From Candidatus Omnitrophota bacterium (GTDB lineage: Bacteria; Omnitrophota; Gorgyraeia; 2-01-FULL-45-10): a stretch of DNA of 7,994 bases. The first letter of the stretch is position 1. Every line of letters starts with the position of its first letter. The notes beneath the pieces are model-generated. The model saw only the letters and a program-made list of their open reading frames with translations. It was not told where the DNA came from and did no database searches. Of this stretch, positions 1-5,131 are shown one piece after another. The stretch covers positions 1 to 7,994 of the forward strand of contig JAPLMG010000009.1 of NCBI GenBank assembly GCA_026387165.1. The letters run 5' to 3'. The position numbers and the translations under genes are program-made.

Positions 1-3000
1 CCCGACAGAAGCATAAGATTCTGCAGTTTCTTACCGGGCGGCCTCACTATTATCTCTATGCCCGACTCAAGGACATCCCGTTCATCCATCAATATCAGTT
101 CGGCCTGGCCGCCTCCGAATAACAGCCTGAAGAAGCTCTTGAACTCAACCTGTATCTTATGGAACGTCTCTACAAATAGTTCTTTGGTGGTCTTGTTTAT
201 CTTCTGGATGGCCTTCATGAGCGAATCTTTGGCGTTAACCAGGTCTTCCTGCTGATGTGCCAGGAATGAATGGCGCTCTTCAAGCTCTTTATGCTCATCG
301 ATAGCTACAAGATTCACCGGCCCCATCTTATCCAGCTTATCCTTCAGTTCCATAACCTGGACCTTCAGCGCCTCCCAGTCTATCGAGTCCTCAAGCTCCA
401 TATGCGTCTGGTCAATGTCTGTCTTGTAGGATTGCGCTATCCTCTCTTTGAGGTTCGTCTTCTTATACGATACCTCAGTAAGTTTAACATCCAGATCCCT
501 TACCTGGTTTCTAAGAGAGTCTATCGCCGCCTCTCTCTCTTTAAGCTCTTGCTCATCTATGCTCAGGGCGTCGACTACATTGGCCCTTCCGTTTTCTATA
601 GTTTGCGATTCTTCGCTCAGTATCTTCAACTCCGCCGATATGTTATCGTTCTGCGACCTTAACCCGGCTATCTCTTCAGCCAACGACTTCTCTTTCGAGA
701 CATAATCATTCAGAGCGCTCTCTTTATTGAAGAGGCTCTCTTTCAGCTCTTTGATACTCAGCTCTTCTCTTTCAACGCCGCTCCTTAAGCTCTCCTCTTC
801 TTTATCCACAGATTGATTCTCTGCCGCTAACGTCGCTATCTCTAATCCGAGCTTCTCTCTTTTACCCCTTCTGTCCGTAGTCAATGTAAGGGATTCGGTG
901 ACGATATTTTCGGTAACGGCCTTATTCTTCTCTATCTCATTGAGCCGGGTATTCAGGCTCTCGCCTTTCTTCGACAGCTCATCTATCATCTGCTTGACTT
1001 CCACGAGCTCAAGGTCAGCCACGTCGTACTCTTCCTTCAGCTTTTTGGCGCTTTCGGCCTGAGAACCCTGCCTCATCGCTATTCCGGATGCGATTATCTC
1101 CTCATTGCGGAATATAGCTTCGAGTGAAGATATTTCATTATCCAACGAGCGCGACATATCGCCCTTCTCGGCTACCCTTACCTTAAGGGCCGAGAGATTC
1201 TCCTCTAAACCTGAGAGTTCGGCCTTCAGGCTTTCGAACTTATTCTTTCTGCCGATCAGGAGAGTCTCCTCGCCCTCGGAGATGCTGCCTCCTGAAACCG
1301 TTCCGTTGTTATACATCAGGCCGGACTTCGTTATTATGACGGCATTGGAGCGCCTGAAATCTTCCATAGCGCTTTCGAAAGATTGCACAAGATAAGCATT
1401 CGAGAATAGATGCTCCAGGATATCGCTGTACTGCGGATCTATCTTGACAAAATTCCTGAGCGGCACGAGGCCCGTTAAAGACGGCGCGTCGGCGCAAGGC
1501 CTCGAGCCTTTGATATTCTTAAGCGTTTCCAGAGAGACAAAGCTCGCCTTACCTAACCTGTTCGTCTTAAGGTATTCTATGGCGGACATTATGTCGCTGT
1601 CCTTTTCCGCGACTAAGGCTTGAGCGCCGTCCCCGAGAAAGGCATTCACGGCTTCCTCATAGCCTTTCTCCACTTTTATCATATCCGCGACCACACCGAG
1701 GATCCCGGCGAACGAAGCGTCCTTTTCATCCATCTTAACGAGCAGGCTCTTGACGCCCTGATAGAATCCCTCGTGTTTCTTTATGACGTCTTCCAAAAGC
1801 TCTATCTTGGAACTTGTGGCGGCGCGCCTGTTCTCATCTTGAGATATCTCGGACTGTATCGACTCAAATTCTGAAACTACGCTGTTCTTTAGATTCTTCC
1901 TGGCGTCAAGTCCCTGCCTTATGCCGGAGATCTTTTCTTGAGCCTCTTCAAACTCTTTCATCATGGACGCCAGCACGGCATCTACGCTCTCCAGATCTTT
2001 CCGGACCGTCTCCTTCTCCAATATAAGCCTTCTCTCGCGGGCCTTCCTGTTCTGCAGGTCCGCCCCGAGCTTTATCAGCTCGTTCTTTATCTTGGTCTCG
2101 TTGGAGAGGTATTCTACGGTCTGCATCCTGGAGATCTTGATCTTTTCGTCCGACTCTTCTATCTCTTTCGAAAGAGCCGCGATAAGCATATTCTTCTCTT
2201 CCAGAAGCTTAAGCCTTTCGGATTTCAGGGCGAGCGTCTTTTCAAGGTCGAGCTTAAGCGAGAGAGCCGACACTTCGGCCTCGGCAGCCTTCGCGCCTAT
2301 AAACTCCATCTCCTTCTTTAGCGCGCCTTGAGATTCCGCAAGCTCTCTTATCCTCTCGCCGTCCATCTCTATCTTATGATTATTCATGTCTAAGGAGCTG
2401 GAGATAGTGGTATGCTTATTCTTAAATTCGGATATCCTCTGATTTATCTCATCTAAGGACTGCCTGAATCGGGATATCTTTGACGTTATCCCGCCCAACT
2501 CGGCTGCCATATCCCTTTCGCGCGCCTTCAGGTCCTCGCTCTCAACGGCATATGTCTTGCCCTGCGTCCTCAGATTGTTGTAATCGAAGAAAGCGAGTTT
2601 CATCTCGAGATCTTTTAACTTGTCGAAATCCTCTTTATACCGCTCGGCCTTGCGCGCCTGCCGCTCTATTGAACCTATCTGCCTCTTAACCTCAAGGATT
2701 ATGTCGTTTATGCGCAGAAGGTTCTGTTCGGTCTGTTCTAATTTACGCAGGGCCTCTTTCTTCTTAGATTTATATTTGGTGATGCCGCTCGCCTCTTCAA
2801 AAACGAAACGCCTGTCTTCGGGGTGGGAGCTTAATATGAGGTCCATCTTCCCCTGCTCGATGATGGAATAGCTCTCTGTGCCTATGCCGGTGCCCATCAA
2901 AAGCTCGGAAATGTCTTTTAATCTGACGGGGGTTTTATTAAGGAGATATTCTGTATCACCCGAGCGGAAGACGCGGCGGGTGATCGTGACTTCGTCGTAA

Positions 3001-3281
3001 TCTATCGGAAGCGCTCTTTTTTCGTTGGAAAATATGAGGGAGACTTCGGCAAAATTGATAGGTTCTTTTGTGTCGGTGCCGTTGCAGATGACGTCCTGCA
3101 TATTGGACGCGCGTAAGGATTTTGCGGATTGCTCGCCAAGCACCCAGCGGATCGCGTCGGCAACGTTACTTTTTCCGCAGCCGTTTGGGCCGACGATCGC
3201 GGTGACGCCGGGCTCGAAATTGAGCTTCGTCTTCTCGGCAAATGATTTGAATCCGAGCAGTTCTAACGATTTAAAGTACAT
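1..3281 (-). CDS. smc: Chromosome segregation ATPase SMC, 3' end outside window
   Basis: SMC forms the long-armed ATPase of the condensin-like complex (with ScpA/ScpB) that organises and segregates the chromosome. The frame runs open for 1093 codons from ATG at 3281 (MYFKSLELLGFKSFAEKT) to the window edge. Seen: Walker A GPNGCGKS at residues 31-38, Q-loop region SYSIIEQGK with Gln at about 143, then a first coiled-coil arm to about 500. The hinge spans about 505-665, from GFYQGVKSLL to NNGTVSGGS. A returning coiled coil follows, and the C-terminal head begins near GPVNLVAIDEH at about 986. The frame ends in LMLLSG, the start of the LLSGGE signature, so the signature, Walker B and D-loop lie outside; roughly 90-100 residues are missing compared with the usual ~1180. 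Start and end share one frame and I found no stop or frameshift. The ribosome site is weak (GGA, 7 nt before ATG). The many plus-strand open frames here are antisense shadows of the coiled coil. Confidence 0.97.
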   Translation of the reverse strand, partial: MYFKSLELLGFKSFAEKTKLNFEPGVTAIVGPNGCGKSNVADAIRWVLGEQSAKSLRASNMQDVICNGTDTKEPINFAEVSLIFSNEKRALPIDYDEVTITRRVFRSGDTEYLLNKTPVRLKDISELLMGTGIGTESYSIIEQGKMDLILSSHPEDRRFVFEEASGITKYKSKKKEALRKLEQTEQNLLRINDIILEVKRQIGSIERQARKAERYKEDFDKLKDLEMKLAFFDYNNLRTQGKTYAVESEDLKARERDMAAELGGITSKISRFRQSLDEINQRISEFKNKHTTISSSLDMNNHKIEMDGERIRELAESQGALKKEMEFIGAKAAEAEVSALSLKLDLEKTLALKSERLKLLEEKNMLIAALSKEIEESDEKIKISRMQTVEYLSNETKIKNELIKLGADLQNRKARERRLILEKETVRKDLESVDAVLASMMKEFEEAQEKISGIRQGLDARKNLKNSVVSEFESIQSEISQDENRRAATSSKIELLEDVIKKHEGFYQGVKSLLVKMDEKDASFAGILGVVADMIKVEKGYEEAVNAFLGDGAQALVAEKDSDIMSAIEYLKTNRLGKASFVSLETLKNIKGSRPCADAPSLTGLVPLRNFVKIDPQYSDILEHLFSNAYLVQSFESAMEDFRRSNAVIITKSGLMYNNGTVSGGSISEGEETLLIGRKNKFESLKAELSGLEENLSALKVRVAEKGDMSRSLDNEISSLEAIFRNEEIIASGIAMRQGSQAESAKKLKEEYDVADLELVEVKQMIDELSKKGESLNTRLNEIEKNKAVTENIVTESLTLTTDRRGKREKLGLEIATLAAENQSVDKEEESLRSGVEREELSIKELKESLFNKESALNDYVSKEKSLAEEIAGLRSQNDNISAELKILSEESQTIENGRANVVDALSIDEQELKEREAAIDSLRNQVRDLDVKLTEVSYKKTNLKERIAQSYKTDIDQTHMELEDSIDWEALKVQVMELKDKLDKMGPVNLVAIDEHKELEERHSFLAHQQEDLVNAKDSLMKAIQKINKTTKELFVETFHKIQVEFKSFFRLLFGGGQAELILMDERDVLESGIEIIVRPPGKKLQNLMLLS

Positions 3282-3366
3282 GTGATATTCCGTTCAAAAA
3301 ATCCGCCGAAGCATACGCTCTATTACATATTGATTGCGAAGGCGGATACATTTATGATTCCATGTA

Positions 3367-3454
3367 TAAAATATATAAATAAACGCAATTAATATGAAAG
3401 CGTAATAAAGTATATCATAAGATTAGGACAATGGCAAGATAGTTAGCTGAAAAA
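3367..3454. repeat. 88-bp direct repeat, copy 1 (smc promoter region)
   Basis: This 88-bp stretch is identical base for base to 4827-4914, in the same orientation and 1460 bp away. Flanking bases differ on both sides (A at 3366 versus C at 4826; T at 3455 versus G at 4915). It carries the predicted smc promoter. The two copies bracket the transposase element and its partial second copy, so the arrangement looks like a long target-region duplication made during or after insertion. Confidence 0.95.
3409..3437 (-). promoter_or_regulatory. smc: Probable sigma70-type promoter of smc
   Basis: On the minus strand TTGCCA (3437-3432) is followed after 17 bases by TATACT (3414-3409); each box matches 5 of 6 consensus positions at ideal spacing. 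It would start transcription near 3402, giving smc a leader of roughly 120 nt. The leader contains a weak 7-bp stem (3301-3307 with 3341-3347, ATCCGCC/GGCGGAT, loop 33). The whole promoter lies inside the 88-bp sequence repeated at 4827-4914. Confidence 0.6.
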
Positions 3455-3455
3455 T

Positions 3456-3493
3456 TCATTTTAGTCATTTTAGTCATTTTAGAGTCATTTTAG
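3456..3493. repeat. Short tandem repeat at left border of transposon (9-bp unit)
   Basis: Four copies of TCATTTTAG lie at 3456-3464, 3465-3473, 3474-3482 and 3485-3493, with two extra bases (AG) before the last. The final unit runs directly into the transposon end GGGGTCAGGTCTC. Read outward from the element (minus strand) the unit is CTAAAATGA. Confidence 0.9.
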
Positions 3494-3516
3494 GGGTCAG
3501 GTCTCAACATTCAACA
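3492..3516 (-). repeat. Left terminal inverted repeat of element A
   Basis: The only copy of the element end in this orientation. Read on the minus strand it is TGTTGAATGTTGAG followed by ACCTGACCCCT, differing at one base from the five plus-strand copies. It contains the transposase stop codon (TGA at 3499-3497 on the minus strand). Confidence 0.88.
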
Positions 3517-4438
3517 ATTTCTCCATCTCAATAATTGCGCTATCAAGTCTCTTCTCCGTTGCTCTTTGATCGTCTATCCTGCGGCATAACACTGAAACGC
3601 CCGCATCGCTGATATTATGAAATAAATCTGCGATTTCGTTCAAACTTAAAGTGGTATATCTTCTAATGAGGTATATGCATACTTTGCGGGATAACTTGTT
3701 ATCGCCGATTTTTTTAGTTACCGTTTCTTTAATATCTTCGGGGATTAATCGATATTGCGCTGCTTTTATAACCGGTATTTCAGGATCCTCTCTTCCTTCG
3801 ATAAATCTGGATTTGATATCATCAATAAAATCCTGATTGCCAAGCAGAAAGCCAAAGCTTGTATTTTTTCTTATAATATCCGTTTCGCTGCCAATGCCTT
3901 CCATAATAAATTTCCTGTATAACAACATGGCTTTTTTGGTATTCTTATCAAACATTGAGAGTATAAAAGCTGTCTTTAACCAATCGGGGGCTTTTTGGCC
4001 GGAAACAAAATACTTGCAGCTGGAGTGCGGATAATTAACCGGGTCTTTTACCAATCCTGCTCTCACAGGATTTAGATGAATATATCTGGATAATTGATGT
4101 AAATACTCATCGGCTTCTACAAGAATAGCCTTATAGCGGCCTTGAAAAAGATGGCCCGCCCTTTTGCTCTTAAGATTAAAATATACCGTATAGCTCGTAT
4201 TCAGATAATGCATTGCGCTGGCGAGATTGGCGTTTTCAGTCTCTATGATAAGGTGATAATGATTTTTCATAAGGCAGTAGGTGTGAATGTTAACCTTATA
4301 CCGCGTATGAAGAATAGCCAAGTATCCATAGAACTTCATTCTGTCCTGATCGGATAGAAATATATCTTTCTTCTCATTCCCCCTTTGAATGATATGATAA
4401 AAAGCGCCCGGATACTCAATTCGCAGCGGTCTTGCCAT
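3497..4438 (-). CDS. REP-associated tyrosine (Y1/HUH) transposase
   Basis: A 313-residue single-strand DNA transposase of the Y1_Tnp superfamily, expected to nick and rejoin element ends through a tyrosine intermediate. Seen: the family N-terminus MARPLRIEYPGAFYHIIQRG, the metal-binding HUH motif NHYH at His60/His62, and the likely catalytic Tyr119 in SRYIHLNPVRAG. After the roughly 150-residue catalytic domain comes a linker and, near residues 248-290, a helix-turn-helix of DnaA C-terminal type (SRKVCIYLIRRYTTLSLNEI), often found in this transposase group and presumably for end binding. The frame appears intact. Its last residues, LLNVET, and the TGA stop are encoded by the terminal repeat. 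The start is the only sensible ATG; an AGAAAGGA ribosome site lies unusually far away (14 nt). A perfect-consensus promoter is just upstream at 4485-4513. Confidence 0.93.
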   Translation of the reverse strand: MARPLRIEYPGAFYHIIQRGNEKKDIFLSDQDRMKFYGYLAILHTRYKVNIHTYCLMKNHYHLIIETENANLASAMHYLNTSYTVYFNLKSKRAGHLFQGRYKAILVEADEYLHQLSRYIHLNPVRAGLVKDPVNYPHSSCKYFVSGQKAPDWLKTAFILSMFDKNTKKAMLLYRKFIMEGIGSETDIIRKNTSFGFLLGNQDFIDDIKSRFIEGREDPEIPVIKAAQYRLIPEDIKETVTKKIGDNKLSRKVCIYLIRRYTTLSLNEIADLFHNISDAGVSVLCRRIDDQRATEKRLDSAIIEMEKLLNVET

Positions 4439-4448
4439 AATAAATAGA

Positions 4449-4489
4449 ATAATCCTTTCTCAATATTTTTTGTCCTAAGAAAGGATTAT
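4449..4489 (-). promoter_or_regulatory. 12-bp inverted repeat around the transposase ribosome site (copy A)
   Basis: ATAATCCTTTCT (4449-4460) pairs perfectly with AGAAAGGATTAT (4478-4489) around a 17-base loop. On the minus strand the arm nearer the ATG carries AGAAAGGA, the best available Shine-Dalgarno sequence. The distal arm overlaps the -10 box, so a transcript from the element's own promoter should lack it. Either a read-in control device or a subterminal hairpin recognised by the transposase would explain its conservation. Confidence 0.65.
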
Positions 4490-4513
4490 AAATAAGGCTT
4501 ATCTGTTTGTCAA
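4485..4513 (-). promoter_or_regulatory. Perfect-consensus sigma70 promoter of the transposase
   Basis: On the minus strand TTGACA (4513-4508), a 17-base spacer and TATAAT (4490-4485): all 12 consensus positions at ideal spacing. It lies just inside the right end of element A and points into the transposase, whose ATG is at 4438. Transcription should begin near 4478. Confidence 0.75.
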
Positions 4514-4517
4514 TGAT

Positions 4518-4542
4518 TTTGTTGATTGTTGAGACCTGACCC
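4518..4542 (+). repeat. Right terminal inverted repeat of element A
   Basis: TGTTGATTGTTGAG followed by ACCTGACCC (4520-4542), preceded by TCAATGATT. It matches the other plus-strand end copies exactly through GACCC and then diverges (TTATTATT instead of CCTAGTA) where element A meets the remnant of element B. Confidence 0.88.
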
Positions 4543-4548
4543 TTATTA

Positions 4549-4691
4549 TTATATCGCGTATGAAGAATAGCTAGGTATCCATAGAATTTCATTCTGTCCT
4601 GATCGGATAGAAATATATCTTTCTTCTCATTCCCCCTTTGAATGACATGATAGAAAGCGCCCGGATACTCAATTCGCAGCGGTCTTGCCAT
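4549..4691 (-). pseudogene. Transposase 5' fragment (copy B, broken)
   Basis: ATG at 4691 begins MARPLRIEYPGAFYHVIQRG and stays identical in sequence to the intact transposase to residue 47, apart from Ile-to-Val at residue 16. It then runs out of homology at the end of element A. The reading frame continues with unrelated residues (NNKGQVST...) through the terminal repeat and ends at 4416, overlapping the start of the intact transposase out of frame. The HUH motif and catalytic tyrosine are absent, so no active enzyme can result. A 91-residue peptide carrying only the N-terminal strand-helix could still be made. Confidence 0.9.
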
Positions 4692-4701
4692 AATAAATAG
4701 A

Positions 4702-4742
4702 ATAATCCTTTCTCAAGATTTTTTGCCCTAAGAAAGGATTAT
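4702..4742 (-). promoter_or_regulatory. 12-bp inverted repeat of element B
   Basis: The same perfect 12-bp stem as in element A (4702-4713 with 4731-4742). The loop differs at two positions (CAAGAT for CAATAT, GCCCT for GTCCT) while neither arm differs. Confidence 0.6.
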
Positions 4743-4766
4743 AAATAAGGTTTATCTACTTGTCAA
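4738..4766 (-). promoter_or_regulatory. Perfect-consensus promoter of element B remnant
   Basis: TTGACA (4766-4761), 17 bases, TATAAT (4743-4738) on the minus strand, as in element A; the three spacer changes leave both boxes untouched. It would transcribe the transposase fragment and continue through element A. Confidence 0.7.
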
Positions 4767-4772
4767 TAATTT

Positions 4773-4801
4773 TGTTGATTGTTGAGACCTGACCCCTAGT
4801 A
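4773..4801 (+). repeat. 29-bp element end, exact copy 1 (right end of element B)
   Basis: TGTTGATTGTTGAG followed by ACCTGACCCCTAGTA. This 29-bp sequence recurs exactly at 5004-5032, 5038-5066 and 5076-5104, all in the same orientation. Confidence 0.95.
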
Positions 4802-4825
4802 TTCGCTAGTATTCGCTAGTATTCT
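4796..4825. repeat. 10-bp tandem repeat at outer border of element B
   Basis: CTAGTATTCG occurs at 4796-4805 and 4806-4815, then CTAGTATTCT at 4816-4825. The first unit overlaps the last bases of the element end (CCCCTAGTA). The array abuts the second copy of the 88-bp repeat. Confidence 0.93.
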
Positions 4826-4826
4826 C

Positions 4827-4914
4827 TAAAATATATAAATAAACGCAATTAATATGAAAGCGTAATAAAGTATATCATAAGATTAGGACAATGGCAAGAT
4901 AGTTAGCTGAAAAA
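4827..4914. repeat. 88-bp direct repeat, copy 2 (displaced smc promoter)
   Basis: An exact second copy of 3367-3454. It includes the promoter-like TTGCCA-N17-TATACT at 4897-4869 on the minus strand, which here points toward the two transposase copies instead of directly at smc. Confidence 0.95.
4869..4897 (-). promoter_or_regulatory. Duplicated smc-type promoter now upstream of transposase
   Basis: Same boxes and spacing as the predicted smc promoter at 3409-3437. Transcripts from here would enter the element from outside and contain both arms of the ribosome-site hairpins of elements B and A. Activity is inferred from sequence only. Confidence 0.5.
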
Positions 4915-4926
4915 GAGAGATGCAAA

Positions 4927-4974
4927 TCTAACCAGGTTAGTATCGGAGAAGCACTCGCGCCTAACCTGGTTAGA
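4927..4974. repeat. 14-bp perfect inverted repeat, possibly terminator of the beta-helix gene
   Basis: TCTAACCAGGTTAG (4927-4940) pairs perfectly with CTAACCTGGTTAGA (4961-4974) around 20 bases. Each arm is itself a 13-bp odd palindrome, CTAACC-W-GGTTAG, so two operator-like dyads stand 34 bp apart. On the minus strand the structure is followed by TTTGCATCTCTCTTTTT, so a weak terminator for the beta-helix gene ending at 5132 is possible, but the loop is long and the T-run is displaced. A half copy, TGGTTAGATAC, recurs at 5118-5128. Confidence 0.8.
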
Positions 4975-4989
4975 TACTAATTATTTTTT

Positions 4990-5032
4990 CTTGTCAATGA
5001 TTTTGTTGATTGTTGAGACCTGACCCCTAGTA
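4990..5032 (+). repeat. Orphan element end C
   Basis: Contains the 29-bp end (5004-5032) plus 14 further bases of the element interior (CTTGTCAATGATTT), which still include the TGTCAA that is the transposase -35 box read on the minus strand. No transposase or second end is attached. Confidence 0.9.
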
Positions 5033-5037
5033 CACTC

Positions 5038-5066
5038 TGTTGATTGTTGAGACCTGACCCCTAGTA
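5038..5066 (+). repeat. Orphan element end D
   Basis: The exact 29-bp end with no additional element sequence on its inner side; only five bases (CACTC) separate it from end C. Confidence 0.92.
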
Positions 5067-5068
5067 TT

Positions 5069-5106
5069 ATGATTTTGTTGATTGTTGAGACCTGACCCCT
5101 AGTACA
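5069..5106 (+). repeat. Orphan element end E
   Basis: The 29-bp end (5076-5104) with seven extra inner bases (ATGATTT), starting nine bases after end D's core finishes. Its outer border runs into a 9-bp tandem repeat. Confidence 0.92.
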
Positions 5107-5115
5107 CCTAGTACA
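5098..5115. repeat. 9-bp tandem repeat at outer border of end E
   Basis: CCTAGTACA occurs twice in tandem (5098-5106, 5107-5115). The first unit overlaps the last bases of the element end. The second is followed by CTTGGTTAGATAC. Confidence 0.88.
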
Positions 5116-5131
5116 CTTGGTTAGATACATA

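Larger units (their letters stand above)
3492..4542 (-). mobile_element. Complete IS200-like / RAYT-type element (element A)
   Basis: A single-gene transposon of about 1.05 kb. The left end (3492-3516) and right end (4518-4542) form terminal inverted repeats. The minus-strand sequence of the left end, ending in GTTGAGACCTGACCCC, matches the right end with one mismatch over roughly 23 bp. One transposase gene fills the interior, and its last codons and stop lie inside the left repeat. The right end breaks off after GACCC and continues as TTATTATT, unlike the other end copies, which continue as CCTAGTA. This is where it abuts the remnant of a second copy. Base composition is clearly more AT-rich than smc. 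Inverted terminal repeats are not typical of classical IS200, which has subterminal hairpins; they fit elements mobilised by REP-associated tyrosine transposases better. Confidence 0.8.
4549..4801 (-). mobile_element. Truncated second copy of the element (element B remnant)
   Basis: From 4549 to about 4796 the sequence repeats 4296-4543 at a constant offset of 253 bp, with about a dozen substitutions (roughly 95% identity). It retains the first codons of the transposase, the hairpin, the promoter and the right terminal repeat (4773-4801). Everything downstream of codon 47 is missing, and the break coincides with the right end of element A. Either A inserted into B followed by loss of the rest of B, or the two arose by unequal tandem duplication. 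Confidence 0.85.

Noticed and set aside
270..705. Overlapping plus-strand open frames opposite smc
   Set aside because: They are antisense to a continuous SMC coiled-coil frame with clear family motifs; their translations are low-complexity Leu/Ser/Arg-rich shadows.
1..3281. smc as a pseudogene because its C-terminus is missing
   Set aside because: The frame is open to the window boundary; the missing part is due to the window edge, not a stop or frameshift.
3301..3347. Hairpin in the smc leader as a riboswitch or attenuator
   Set aside because: Only a 7-bp stem with a 33-base loop, no U-tract and no recognisable aptamer pattern.
4990..5106. Direct repeats with short spacers resembling a CRISPR array
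   Set aside because: Spacing between the 29-bp cores is 5 and 9 bases, spacers are not of uniform protospacer size, the repeat is the end of a nearby transposon, and no cas genes are present.
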